From Wolfiporia cocos (taxonomy: Eukaryota; Basidiomycota; Agaricomycetes; Polyporales; Phaeolaceae): a stretch of DNA of 64,000 nucleotides. Below are positions 19,769 to 30,739 of the stretch, piece by piece. Numbering within the stretch: position 1 is the stretch's first letter; every line of letters begins with the position of its first letter. The stretch covers positions 992,001 through 1,056,000 of the forward strand of contig JACCLO010000012.1 of NCBI GenBank assembly GCA_029448655.1. The letters run 5' to 3'. Position numbers and translations under genes: made by a program. The notes below the pieces were generated by a model. That model was not told the origin of the DNA. It did no database searches and worked only from the letters and a program-made list of their open reading frames with translations.

Positions 19769-22700
19769 GACTGCAAAGTCTATGCACTTTCGCCTAAAGA
19801 GCAACAGGCGCTGGACGAATTCCTAAAAGAAAACTTGGCCAAGGGATTCATAGTCCCTTCAAAATCCCCGATGGCGTCACCATTCTTTTTCGTCCCAAAG
19901 AAAGACAGCGGCCTACGACCCTGTCAAGATTATCGATATCTGAACGAAGGAACAATAAAGAACGTCTATCCCTTGCCACTGATCTCAGAGCTCCTGGAAA
20001 AGCTAAAAGGAGCAAAGATCTTCACAAAAATGAACCTTAGAGCGGGATACAACAACGTGCGAATCAAAAAGGGAGACGAATGGAAAGCGGCCTTCAAAAC
20101 AAACCGAGGGCTGTACGAGCCCACGGTTATGTTTTTCGGATTGTGCAATGCACCCGGGACCTTTCAGGCAATGATGAACGAAATCCTGAAAGAAGAAATC
20201 CTCGAAGGATGGGTGCTTGTTTATATGGACGACATCCTCATTTTCTCAGAAGACGAGAAAATACACAAGAAACGGGAGCGGCGGATCCTCCAGAGATTGG
20301 TGGATAACCATCTCTTTGTGAAACCCGAAAAATGCGTCTTCGGTGTTGACAGAGTCGAATTTCTGGGACTAGTCATCACCCCAGGAAATATCCAGATGGA
20401 CCCAGCGAAACTCAATGGGATTAAGGAGTGGCCGACTCCTCGAAATCTCAAAGAAGTCAGATCCTTCCTAGGATTTGCAAACTTCTATCGGAAATTTATC
20501 GATCACTACTCTACGCACGCCCGACCCTTGGTAGACCTCACAAAAACGGTCACAGGGACAGGGTTCCAATGGACGGAGAGAGAACAGAAAGCATTCGAAT
20601 TCATGAAGAGAGCATTCACGACGGCGCCCGCACTAGGAACACCAGACAAGGAGAAACCGTTCATCCTCGAAACAGACGCATCTCAGTTCGCCACAGGAGC
20701 AGTACTGAAACAGATAGATGAAACAGGGCGCGAACGGCCAGTGGGATATCTCTCACAGTCCCTGACATCTACAGAACGGAACTATGAAATCTACGATCGC
20801 GAACTACTCGGAATAGTCCGAGCCTTAGAAGAATGGCGGCACCTGTTAGAAGGAGCACCGCATCGGATCTTGATCCGAAGTGATCACCAGAACCTGACGT
20901 ACTGGAGAAGCGCACAGCGCCTAAATCGGCGACAAGCGAGATGGCATCTATTCCTCTCGCAATTCGACCTGAAATTACAACACGTCCCCGGAAGGAAACT
21001 AGTCATGGCCGACACACTGTCCAGGTTGTATCACCTGGACGAAAGCAACGAAGACAACGAGGGAATCACCATGATTCCAGATGAACTCGTCGTCCACGCA
21101 ATCCAGATCCCGATCATTGATCGAATCAAGAACGCCAACGATCGAGATGAATCTGCGGAACAGGCGATCCGCGCTCTAGGGGGCACAGGCGAATTCCCCG
21201 CGAGAACCACCGCAGATCAATGGCAACAAACGGATGGGATACTGCTCTACAGGGGCAGGATGTACGTGCCAAGGGACGAGGGCCTTCGACGGGACGTCAT
21301 CTCAAAATACCACGACACGATCCCGGCCGGACACCCTGGGATCTGGGGTACAACAGTACAGGTTAAGACCCACTTTTGGTGGCCCGACATGAGAACAATG
21401 ATAGCGGAATATGTCAGGGGCTGTGCAATCTGTCAACAGATGAAACCTGATAGGAATCCGCTAAAACCCCCTTTACAACCAATACTGACACGGGAAGACG
21501 CCCTCCCCTTCTCACAGTGCTCGGTCGATTTTGTCACCGACCTGCCAAGAGTCGGAAAGTATGACTCCATGATGGTGATTGTCGACCATGGCCTATCTAA
21601 GGCCATCTCTCTCACCCCATGCGACAAAACGATCACTAGCGAAGGGGCGGCAGAAATATTTCACCGAAAAATCTACTCGCTATATGGCATCCCCCAAAAG
21701 ATCATTTCAGACAGAGGACCGCAGTTTGCATCAAAACTTTTCAAGGAATTATGCAAGCTGCAGGGGACGGAATCAGCGATGAGTACAGCGTACCATCCAC
21801 AGACCGACGGACAGACAGAAAGAATGAATCAACAGATCGAAGTGTACCTTCGCATCTATTGCATGAACGACCCTTTCCAGTGGGTAAAACGACTACCTGA
21901 CGTCGAATTTGCACATAACACAAGACGAACTGAAAATCGACCTGCACCACTTGAAATAATCTTGGGATACACCCCAAGAGGATTCCCAGACTATGACAGA
22001 GTAGGGAACGTCCCGGCAGCTGTCGACAGGATCAAGAAGATCAAGGAGGCGCGAAAGATGGCATTCATCGCGCATGAATTAGCCCAGAAAAGAATGGCAG
22101 GGCGATTTCTTAGGGAACTGCCCAGGCTCGAGAAAGGGGACAAGGTATGGCTCGATGCCAAGAACCTAACAATCCCCTATGAATCGAACAAATTGGCACC
22201 AAAAAGAGAAGGACCCTTCACTATCACAGAAAAGATGGGACCCACGACATACCGGCTGCAGTTACCGGCGAATTGGAAAATTCATCCGGTATTCCACGCT
22301 GCCTTACTAAAACCGTTCAAAGAAACAAGGGTACACGGACCCAATTACCTACGACTGCCACCTGATATCATCAAGGGGCAAGAAGAATACGAAGTCGAAG
22401 CCATCTTGGCTGACAGATGGCAAAGAAAGAAGCATCAATACTTCGTCAAGTGGAAAGGCTATGCCACGGCCGACAACTCATGGGAAGACGAGGCGAACTT
22501 GGAGCATTCCAAGGAGCTGATAAAAGACTACCACAGGACGAGAGTCAGGACAACCCCGATACTCGAAAACAGAACAGTAATAGTATGTCGACGACTCGCC
22601 ACCAGCTTCCCCGCCGTACCACGACCCCCGACGATGCAAATCGTCGAGAAGGCCAACCGCGAGGTACGCCACCAAGAAGGTACTCTCCCCAGCATCTGCA

Positions 22701-23689
22701 GATTAGACACGCCCTCCTCTGGTACAGGGCCGAGGGACCTTTTGCTGGCCGAGCCGATGGCTGGTCGGCCCTCTTTGACATCGCGCAGGACCTCACCCAC
22801 GTTTACAGCTCGTACCAGAACATCACCGAGGACCTCGTCCGAATGGAGGGGCAGATCAGAGCGCAGAGGGAGGGACTCGAGTTACTCACCGACACACTTA
22901 TCGACCGATTGGCCGCCACTACGACGGCCCGACTACGACACGCGCTCAACGACTTCGAGGATCGCGAGCACGTTGCTCCCAGTCGACCCGAATACACACC
23001 GCGACCCGCCCGCTTTTTCACCCCCGACGAACGACGCCGAGTTGCAAGGCCGTTTGATTTTATGGAGGGCGATAGAGTATTATTTCCGTTGCCTACCGAG
23101 ACTCAGAGGGCCCGCCGAACAGGAGTTAGAGACCCGACGCCACGTATTTCTGGTATGGGAGGCAACGGGAGACGTGAACCACCTGCACGCCCGACGAGCC
23201 CTAGGGCTACCCCAGCGCGACAACGAAGAGCGAATAGCACGCCGCCTATTCGACGATCTCCTTCAGTGCAGAGTATTACCCGCGAGGAGTTTGAGCGAGG
23301 TGCGAGGGAACACGAACGAGACACCGCCTCCCTACCAACATGGGCCACACGAAACCTCCACCGGGCCGCACACCACTGGAGGTACCAACATAACGAATAC
23401 CTCCGCGATATCCCTTCCCTTCGGGTACCAGCGAGGCCCTCACCTGAGCAGCCGTGCCGACAATGTGGCTCCGCTAACCACTGGATCCTCGACTGCCCCG
23501 ATTATATTTGCAGAACTTGTGGGCTCAATCAACCAGGTCATCGACAGAATGAATGCCACCAACACTTCGTATGGCGAACTCCTACGACCCCGTCCCTCAG
23601 CGGGAACGGCGACATCTACAACGAACAGGACGCCGAGGCACTCTGAAGAGGGGAACTTGGAAAATTCGTCGAGGCCGACGAATGCTTAG
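19769..23689 (+). CDS. pol: Ty3/gypsy Pol: RT, RNase H, integrase, chromodomain
   Basis: This large open frame starts in the solo LTR (ATG at 19748) but the genuine pol text starts at 19774. RT lies at about residues 40-230 with YMDD at 20224. The first catalytic Asp of block A is changed to Asn (FTKMNLRAGY, codon 20033-20035; the older copy has Asp). RNase H starts FILETDAS (about residue 305). Integrase has an HHCC zinc finger (about 520-563) and DDE core (VDFVTDLP, SDRGPQFA, ERMNQQIEVY; about 590-690). A chromodomain (EYEVEAILADRW to FVKWKGYATADNSWED) spans about 877-929, marking a chromovirus that targets modified chromatin. An extra ~380-residue Pro/Thr-rich tail follows and overlaps another ORF. 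Both upstream insertions disconnect it from Gag. Confidence 0.92.
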   Translation, partial: DCKVYALSPKEQQALDEFLKENLAKGFIVPSKSPMASPFFFVPKKDSGLRPCQDYRYLNEGTIKNVYPLPLISELLEKLKGAKIFTKMNLRAGYNNVRIKKGDEWKAAFKTNRGLYEPTVMFFGLCNAPGTFQAMMNEILKEEILEGWVLVYMDDILIFSEDEKIHKKRERRILQRLVDNHLFVKPEKCVFGVDRVEFLGLVITPGNIQMDPAKLNGIKEWPTPRNLKEVRSFLGFANFYRKFIDHYSTHARPLVDLTKTVTGTGFQWTEREQKAFEFMKRAFTTAPALGTPDKEKPFILETDASQFATGAVLKQIDETGRERPVGYLSQSLTSTERNYEIYDRELLGIVRALEEWRHLLEGAPHRILIRSDHQNLTYWRSAQRLNRRQARWHLFLSQFDLKLQHVPGRKLVMADTLSRLYHLDESNEDNEGITMIPDELVVHAIQIPIIDRIKNANDRDESAEQAIRALGGTGEFPARTTADQWQQTDGILLYRGRMYVPRDEGLRRDVISKYHDTIPAGHPGIWGTTVQVKTHFWWPDMRTMIAEYVRGCAICQQMKPDRNPLKPPLQPILTREDALPFSQCSVDFVTDLPRVGKYDSMMVIVDHGLSKAISLTPCDKTITSEGAAEIFHRKIYSLYGIPQKIISDRGPQFASKLFKELCKLQGTESAMSTAYHPQTDGQTERMNQQIEVYLRIYCMNDPFQWVKRLPDVEFAHNTRRTENRPAPLEIILGYTPRGFPDYDRVGNVPAAVDRIKKIKEARKMAFIAHELAQKRMAGRFLRELPRLEKGDKVWLDAKNLTIPYESNKLAPKREGPFTITEKMGPTTYRLQLPANWKIHPVFHAALLKPFKETRVHGPNYLRLPPDIIKGQEEYEVEAILADRWQRKKHQYFVKWKGYATADNSWEDEANLEHSKELIKDYHRTRVRTTPILENRTVIVCRRLATSFPAVPRPPTMQIVEKANREVRHQEGTLPSICRLDTPSSGTGPRDLLLAEPMAGRPSLTSRRTSPTFTARTRTSPRTSSEWRGRSERRGRDSSYSPTHLSTDWPPLRRPDYDTRSTTSRIASTLLPVDPNTHRDPPAFSPPTNDAELQGRLILWRAIEYYFRCLPRLRGPAEQELETRRHVFLVWEATGDVNHLHARRALGLPQRDNEERIARRLFDDLLQCRVLPARSLSEVRGNTNETPPPYQHGPHETSTGPHTTGGTNITNTSAISLPFGYQRGPHLSSRADNVAPLTTGSSTAPIIFAELVGSINQVIDRMNATNTSYGELLRPRPSAGTATSTTNRTPRHSEEGNLENSSRPTNA
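22585..23646 (+). CDS. overlapping 3' ORF with two zinc knuckles
   Basis: The frame is -1 relative to pol, open from before 22417 to TGA 23646; I prefer ATG 22585 (MSTTRHQLPRR), about 353 residues, because the text becomes protein-like there and this start is kept in the older copy. The middle is helical and charged (DLVRMEGQIRAQREGLELL, ARLRHALNDFEDRE). The C-terminal part has CX2CX4HX4C (CRQCGSANHWILDC) and CX2CX6HX4C (CRTCGLNQPGHRQNEC) at 23455-23556, like Gag nucleocapsid knuckles. The pol frame is open over the same 1.06 kb, so DNA here is dual-open. In the older copy the ORF is recognisable to the same stop codon context with three internal stops. Function unknown; nucleic-acid binding is inferred. 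Confidence 0.6.
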   Translation: MSTTRHQLPRRTTTPDDANRREGQPRGTPPRRYSPQHLQIRHALLWYRAEGPFAGRADGWSALFDIAQDLTHVYSSYQNITEDLVRMEGQIRAQREGLELLTDTLIDRLAATTTARLRHALNDFEDREHVAPSRPEYTPRPARFFTPDERRRVARPFDFMEGDRVLFPLPTETQRARRTGVRDPTPRISGMGGNGRREPPARPTSPRATPARQRRANSTPPIRRSPSVQSITREEFERGAREHERDTASLPTWATRNLHRAAHHWRYQHNEYLRDIPSLRVPARPSPEQPCRQCGSANHWILDCPDYICRTCGLNQPGHRQNECHQHFVWRTPTTPSLSGNGDIYNEQDAEAL

Positions 23690-23700
23690 GGAGGGGCTGA
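23688..23700 (+). promoter_or_regulatory. polypurine tract of the young gypsy copy
   Basis: The purine run AGGGAGGGG followed by CTGA directly abuts the 3' LTR and would prime plus-strand synthesis. The older copy has AAGGGGGAG at the same place (about 30728-30736). Confidence 0.65.
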
Positions 23701-24408
23701 TGTTACGGTTATTTTGATTTTTCGAATATCGGCAGAACTCACCACTGGGCGAATACGATACAGGGACTTGTTGCGCAACCAACTCCCCTGGCTACTCGTG
23801 ACTCTACTGGGCGTACCCCCAGTTGTACTAGTCTATAGGGCGCGTTTCATCTTTGGCAGATCCAACTCTGCCACCGTTTCATGTTCATCGTTTGTTAGCT
23901 AATAGATGGCGTTCAACCGCCATCATTCCTATCTATCGTCTCAGGTATATCACTACATACCTATCAAACGTTTGGTACTATAGCGTAGATAGTATCGGTG
24001 ACATCTGGGAAGGACTTGACCCCTGAAACCCAACGTAGTATATAAACTAATGTACCTACTGTCGAGGCTCTTCAGCTCGACCTTGTTGTATAAACAAGAA
24101 GTCTTATACTCGTTCTCAAACGTAGGAAACTACGCTCAGTATTTTTCACTCGAGCAATCGAACGACTAAGTCCTCGAAGTGCACACTGACTTCTCGGACT
24201 TAGGCGAGTCCTATATTCTATTTGACTCGCACTTGAACAGATTATATCCTCTAACGCGTATTGGATATTAACCGATCTCCTAAGGACTTCACTTAGGACC
24301 AGAAGGCATCTAACGAGTATTTGCCTTGCATACGGCGAAGTGCCTACGTGCAGAAGAACAATCTATATTCGCGACTCGAATATACGAACGGGTATTCGAC
24401 CCGTAACA
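23701..24408 (+). repeat. LTR c (3' LTR of the young copy)
   Basis: 708 bp. It differs from LTR b at about three sites by eye, for example GGGAAGGAC versus GGGACGGAC. Followed by the GGAGG duplication. Confidence 0.92.
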
Positions 24409-25590
24409 GGAGGACTGGGAGGAAACTTCGGACTTGGAGGAGGAAATATCCCCCCTCCTGGAGGACTCGGAGGAGGAACCCCCACGAACCCCGGAGGAGG
24501 AAACCCTGGAAACCCAGGGAACCCCGGAGGAAACCCAGGAAACCCAGGTGGAGGATACCCGGGAGGAGGAGGACCCCCAGGAGGGCCTCCACCACCGAAT
24601 GCACCGCAGCCACAACCTCCGGCGCCGAACCCATACTATCGACCCCCGATGATAAAGATCAACCCCCCAGACGTATTCGACGGGGAACGATCCGACATGC
24701 AGAACTTCATAAACCAGTGCAATTCCTGGTTTACGATGTACAAAACATTGTTCCAGAATGACGTTCAGAGAGTGATCTTTATCTTCTCTTATATTTCGAA
24801 CAAGGGGAAAACGGGCCAGTGGAAACAGAACTATCACCGGGTTTATACGAACCCCACAACGAAGTGATTCTTCCCACCTAGTCTCACACAGTTTGATGCG
24901 GACTTTCAAAAGGCCTTTGGAGCCATTGAAGAAGTACAGAAAGCACGGAAGAAAATATTGGACGTCACCCAAGACATTGATGATTATATCACCGAATTCA
25001 ACAACTTGGCCGGAAAGGCCCAGTACGATCGATACAGTGTGGACGGAAACATGCTGCTTATAACCCTATTCGAGAAAGGGTTACCAGAACATATGACCCG
25101 ATATATCATTGGTGTACAACTGCTACCAGCGACCATCGACAAATGGCAGTCTGCTGCCTCATACTACGAAAACACATACAAGATATTCTTGAAACGCGAC
25201 AAGGCAATTGTCAAGAAAAGAGCTTGGCAAACCCTGAACAATGGACGCACTAGTGCTCCGCAAACAATGACACCGAAAGATCCGAACGCGATGGATGTAG
25301 ATCGGATGACCACCCAGGAAAGGGACGATCACATCAAGAAGGGCAAGTGTTTCACTTGCCACCAGCCAGGGCACATGTCAAGAGACTGCCCAAAGAAACC
25401 AAGGAGACCAGCACATCCCAGACGAACCACTCAAAAGACCGAAGAAGAAGAAGCTGAGCAGGAAGCTCGCATCAAAGAAGTCTCTGAGGAAGAGACAGAA
25501 TATATCACTGCGAATCGAGCAGTCACAGCAATCTGGGCCCTGAAATCCAAAAACCCCGAGCTCCTAGCGCAGCTCGTAGAAGAACAGTAG
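24409..25590 (+). pseudogene. gag, central and C-terminal part (old copy)
   Basis: It continues the fragment at 12919-13556 from GGLGGNFGLGGG. It has a stop at 24865-24867, a deletion near DVTQDIDDY, and an intact CCHC knuckle CFTCHQPGHMSRDC near 25350. It ends at TAG 25588-25590, nine bases earlier in context than the young copy. Confidence 0.88.
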
Positions 25591-28500
25591 GAGGGAAGCC
25601 CACAGTCTTACTCTCCGAGAAAGCAGCACATGTAATTACCTCGTTCGAGAAGAATCGATCTCTCTTCATTCCGGTAATCATGACGCTGGCAAAACCCGTG
25701 AAGTGCAATGTGCTAATCGACTCAGGAGCAATGTCGAACCTGATCCACAGCAGAGTGGTAGAAAAATACAAGGTGCCCACGCAACCCCTGAAGAACCCAA
25801 TCATCGTCAAAAACGTTGACAGGACAGAAAACAAAGACGGACAAATAGATCGAGAAGCCACCATACTACTATGATATCCAAAAACTCAGAAGACACGAAA
25901 AGTCCGATTCCTGGTGGGATCAATCGGCACAGAAAACATGATTCTAGAGTATGGATGGCTAAAAGACGAAAACCCGACGATCGACTGGAAGGACCAAACA
26001 ATCGATGTACGGTCAGTACTAGGGGCAGAAGAAAGAAAACTAGAAACCACCATTCAAATGGATACGGTAGAAATGGTGGTTGCTCCCAAAGGAAAAGTTC
26101 CAACTTGAGGAACCCAAGAAGCGGCTGGATATGACCTTTACACCGCAGAAGAAATCGAGATTCCTGCAGGAGGATGGAAACTTATCCCTACAGGAGTAAA
26201 GATGAAGATCCCAAAAGGATCCTATGGGAGGTTAGCAGGACGATCAGGCAACACCCTCAGACACGGACTGGTAGTGCAAGCCGGAGTCAAGACTCAGACT
26301 ACCGAGGGGACGTTGGAGCCATCATCTTCAACTATTCAAACAAAGCACACAGAATTATCCCGGGCATGCGGATAGCGCAGATAATATTCGAACGACACCT
26401 GACCCCCAACATCGTAGAGGTCGAAAACCTAAATGAGACAGAAAGGGGAGAGAAGGGATTTGGGTCCACAGACCAACCTGAAGAAACAGCCCAGCAACTA
26501 TACACTCCGGAGGAGTACGAAGCGATTCGACGCTTCGCAAAAGAAGATCATAGGATCATAGGAAGAAAGGGGGAGACGCGAAAGAAATTTCGGACAAAAA
26601 TGCAAATTATCAATGCCATCAGAAAAGCATTAACAAAGTCCCAGAATTCACACAGAAAACCCCAGAGCCAGAAAAGATGATCGAAGAAATGGTCCCAAAA
26701 CACCTGTTGGATTTCGCCAAAGTATTGTATTCAGTAAGGAAGCCGCAACAGCATTCCCTCCTTCAAGGCCATGGGACCACACAATCGAATGAAAACCCGA
26801 CTTCGTGCCAAAAGACTGCAAAGTCTATGCACTATCCCCGAAAGAACAGCAGGCGATGGACGAGTTCCTGAAAGAAAACTTGGCCAAGGGGTTCATAGTC
26901 CCTTCGAAATCCCCGATGGCATCACCCTTCTTTTTCGTCCCAAAGAAAGATGACAGCCTATGACTGTGTCAAGATTACCGATACCTGAATAAATGGATGA
27001 TAAAGAACGTCTATCCCCTGCCACTCATATCAGAACTCCTAGGAAAATTAAAAGGGGCGAAGATCTTCACAAAAATGGACCTTAGGGCAGGATATAATAA
27101 CGTGCGAATCAAGGCAGGGGACGAATGGAAGGCAGCCTTCAAAACGAACCGAGGGCTATACGAACCCACGGTCATGTTTTTCGGACTATGCAACGCACCA
27201 GGAACCTTCCAAGTGATGATGACTGAAATCCTAAAAGAAGAAATCCTCGAAGGATGGGTGCTTGTCTACATGGACGACATCCTTATTTTCTCAGCAGATG
27301 AGAAAACACATAAAGAACGAGAACAGCGGATCCTCCAGAGGCTGGTAGACAACCACCTCTTCATGAAACCAGAAAAATGTGCGTTTGGCATCGACAGAAT
27401 CGAATTCCTGGGGCTGGTCATCACCCCAGGAAGTATTCAGATGGACCCAGCAAAACTCAAAGAGTGGCCGACACCTCGGAATCTCAAGGAAGTCAGATCC
27501 TTCTTAGGATTTGTGAACTTCTACCGAAAATTTATAGACCACTACTCAACACACGCACAACCCCTGGTAGACCTCACGAAAACAGTCACAGGGACGGGAT
27601 TCCAGTGGACAGACAAAGAACAAAAGGCGTTCAATTTCATGAAAAAGGCGTTTACAACGGTGCCAGTACTGGGGACGCCGGATAAGGAGAGACCCTTCAT
27701 CCTCGAAACTGATGCATCCCAATATGCCACAGGAGCGGTGCTGAAACAGACAGATGAAACAGGGTGCGAACAACCAGTGGGATACCTCTCACAGTCCCTA
27801 GTGCCAGCAGAACGGAACTACGAAATCTATGATCGCGAACTACTCGGAATAGTCCGCGCATTAGAAGAATGGCGGCACCTGTTAGAAGGAGCACCGCATC
27901 GGGTCTTGATCCGAAGTGATCATCAGAACCTGATGTATTGGAGAAGTCCACAGCGCCTAAATCAGCGACAAGCGAGATGGCATCTATTTCTCTCGCAGTT
28001 TGACCTAAAACTGCAACACATCCCTGGAAAGAAGCTAGTCATGGCCGACACACTCTCCAGGTTGTACCACCTCAATGAAGGCGAAGGGAACAATGAGGGA
28101 ATAACCATGATCCCAGACGAGCTTGTAATACATGCGATCCAGATCCCAATCATCGATCGAATCAAGAGCGCTGATGATCGAGATGAATCTGCGGAACAGG
28201 CTCTCCACGTACTAGACAACAAAGGCGAGTTCCCCTCAGGAACAACGGCAGATGACTGGCAGAAAACAGATGGAGTACTGCTCTACAAGGGCAGGATGTA
28301 CGTGCCAAGGAATGAGGGCCTCCGACGGGACGTCATCTCGAAATATCACGATTCGATCCCAGCTGGACACCCTGGGATCTGGGGGACAACATTAAAAGTT
28401 AAGGCCCACTTCTGGGGGCCCGACATGGGAACAATGATAGCGGAATATGTCAGGGGCTGTGCAATCTGTCAACAGATGAAACCTGATTGGAACCCGATAA

Positions 28501-29600
28501 AACCCCCTTTACAACCATTACCGACATGAAAGGATGCACTCCCCTTCTCACAATGTTCGGTTGATTTTATCACCGACTTGCCAAGGGTTGGGAAGTATGA
28601 CTCGATAATGGTCATTGTCGACCATGGCCTATCGAAGGCCATCTCTCTCACCCCGTGCGACAAACCGATTACGAGCGAGGGAGCGGCGGAGATATTCCAC
28701 CAGAAAATTTACTCACAGTACGGCATCCCTCGAAAAATCATCTCTGACAGAGGACCACAGTTCGCATCAAAACTCTTCAAGGAGTTATGCAAACTACAGG
28801 GAACAGAATCAGCAATGAGCACAGCCTACCATCCACAGACGGACGGACAAACGGAAAGGATGAACCAACAAATCGAAGTATACCTTCGTACCTATTGTAT
28901 GAACGACCCTTTCCAATGGGTGCAACGGCTACCAGATGTCGAATTCACGCACAACACAAGGAGGACAGAAAATCGACCCGCACCACTCGAAATAATCCTG
29001 GGATACATGCCAAGAGGATTCCCAGATTACGACAGGGTCGGCAACGTCCCAGCAGTGGTTGATAGGATCAAGAAGATCAAAGAGGCGCGAAACATGGCAT
29101 TCACCGCACATGAACTAGCCCAGAAAAGAATGGCAGGGCGTTTCCTTAGGGCACTGCCGAAGCTTGAGAAAGAGGACAAAGTCTGGCTCGATGCAAAGAA
29201 CCTGACGATACCCTACGAATCAAACAAGCTAGCACCGAAAAGAGAAGGACCCTTCACCATCACAGAAAAGATGGGGCCAGTGACATACAGATTACAGCTA
29301 CCGATTAGCTGGAAGATTCACCCCGTATTCCATGCAGCCTTGCTAAAGCTGTTCAAGGAAACAAGGGTACACGGGCCCAATTACCTGCGGCCGCCGCCGG
29401 ACATCATCAAGGGACAGGAAGAATATGAAGTTGAAGCCATTGTCGCTGACAGATGGTGAGGAAAGAAACATCAATACTTCATCAAGTGGAAAGGCTATGC
29501 CACGGCCAACAACTCATGGGAAGACGAGGGGAATCTGAAGCATTCTAGGGAGCTGATAAGAGACTACCACAGAATGCGAGTCAGGACAACCCCAACACTC
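25591..29600 (+). pseudogene. pol: protease, dUTPase, RT, RNase H, integrase, chromodomain (old copy)
   Basis: The domain order is the same as in the young copy. Protease (LIDSGAMSNLI near 25705) has stops near 25872. dUTPase has a stop before GTQEAAGY (26106) and a one-base frameshift in motif 3 near 26285. RT from about 26880 has stops near 26961, but 26997-28529 is then open and keeps the catalytic Asp (FTKMDLRAGY) and YMDD. There is a stop at 28527-28529 before the integrase core, then 28578-29459 is open. A TGA lies inside the chromodomain (29457). It shows what the uninterrupted pol looks like at 16633/18528 and at 19277/19774. Confidence 0.9.
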
Positions 29601-29617
29601 GAAAGCCGAACAGTAAT

Positions 29618-30685
29618 AGTATGTCGACGACTCGCCATCAGCTCCCTCACCGCACCACGACCCCCCACAACGAGGCAGGCCACAGAGAAGGATGACCAAG
29701 AGGTACGCTGCTGAGGAGGTACTCCCCTCAGCACCTACAGATCAGACATGCCCTCCTCTGGTACAGGGCTGAGGGACCCTTTGCTGGCCGAGCCGATGGC
29801 TGGATGGCCCTCTTCGACATTGCACAGGACCTCGCCCACGTCTACAGCTCATACCAGAACATCACCGAGGACCTCGTCCGAATGGAGGGGCAGATCAGGG
29901 CGTAGAGAGAGGGACTCGAATTACTCACCGACAGACTTATCGACCGATTGGCCGCCACCACAACGGCCCGACTACGACATGCGCTCAACGACTTCGAGGA
30001 TCACGAGCACGCTACTCCCAATAGACCCAAATACGTACCACGACCCGCCCACTTTTTCACCACCGACGAATGACGCCGGGTTGCACGGCTGTTTGATTTT
30101 ATGGAACGCGATCGAGTACTATTTCCATTGCCTACCAAGACTCAGAGAGCCCACCAAACAGGAGTTAGAGACCCGATGCCACGTATTCCTGGTATGGGAG
30201 GCGACAGGAGATGTGAACCACCTACACGCACGACGAGCCCTAGGGCTACCCCAGCTCAACAGCGAAGAGTGAATAGCACACCGCCTATTCAACAATCTCC
30301 GTCGGTGCAGAGTATTACCCGCGAGGAGTTTGAGCGAGATGCGAGGGAACACGAACGAGACACCACCTCCCTACCCGCATGGACAGCACAGAACCTTCAT
30401 CGAGCCACACACCACTGGCGATACCGGCACAACGAATACCTATGGGATATCCCTTCCCTACGGGTACCAGCGAGGCCTTCGCCTGAACAACCCTGCCGAC
30501 AATGTGGCTCCGCTAGCCACTGGATTTACGACTGCCCCAACTATATGTGCAGAGCTTGTGGGCTCAATCAACCAGGTCATCGACAGAATGAATGTCACCA
30601 ACACTTCGTATGGCAAACTCCTACGACCCCGTCCCTCAGCGGAAACGGTGACATCTACAATGAACAGGACGCCGAGGCTCTCTGA
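29618..30685 (+). pseudogene. 3' zinc-knuckle ORF (old copy)
   Basis: It is colinear with 22585-23646, with the same MSTTRHQLP start, the same C-terminal EQDAEAL and stop. Three in-frame stops fall near 29690, 29904 and 30071; the last is a CGA to TGA change at a CpG. Both zinc knuckles remain (CRQCGSASHWIYDC, CRACGLNQPGHRQNEC). The overlapping pol frame has at least one stop, near 30270. Confidence 0.65.
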
Positions 30686-30739
30686 AGGGGAGGGCTGGGA
30701 AAATTCGTCAAGGACGACGAATGCTTAAGGGGGAGCTGA

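Larger units (their letters stand above)
13557..24408 (+). mobile_element. young Ty3/gypsy chromovirus with dUTPase and a 3' overlapping ORF
   Basis: Two 708-bp LTRs (13557-14264 and 23701-24408) differ at only about three positions by eye. They are flanked by the perfect 5-bp repeat GGAGG (13552-13556 and 24409-24413), which lies in the gag of an older relative. Order: LTR, self-priming site, gag, protease, dUTPase, RT, RNase H, integrase, chromodomain, 3' ORF overlapping the pol tail, polypurine tract, LTR. Pol is now split by two later insertions (16634-18522, 19278-19768). With those excised in thought, pol would be open for about 1,700 codons, but the first catalytic RT aspartate is asparagine. 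Confidence 0.92.

Noticed and set aside
22417..22584. First 56 codons of the 3' overlapping ORF from the upstream ATG
   Set aside because: This part is just the shadow of the conserved chromodomain frame; the ATG at 22585 is a better start and is kept in the older copy.
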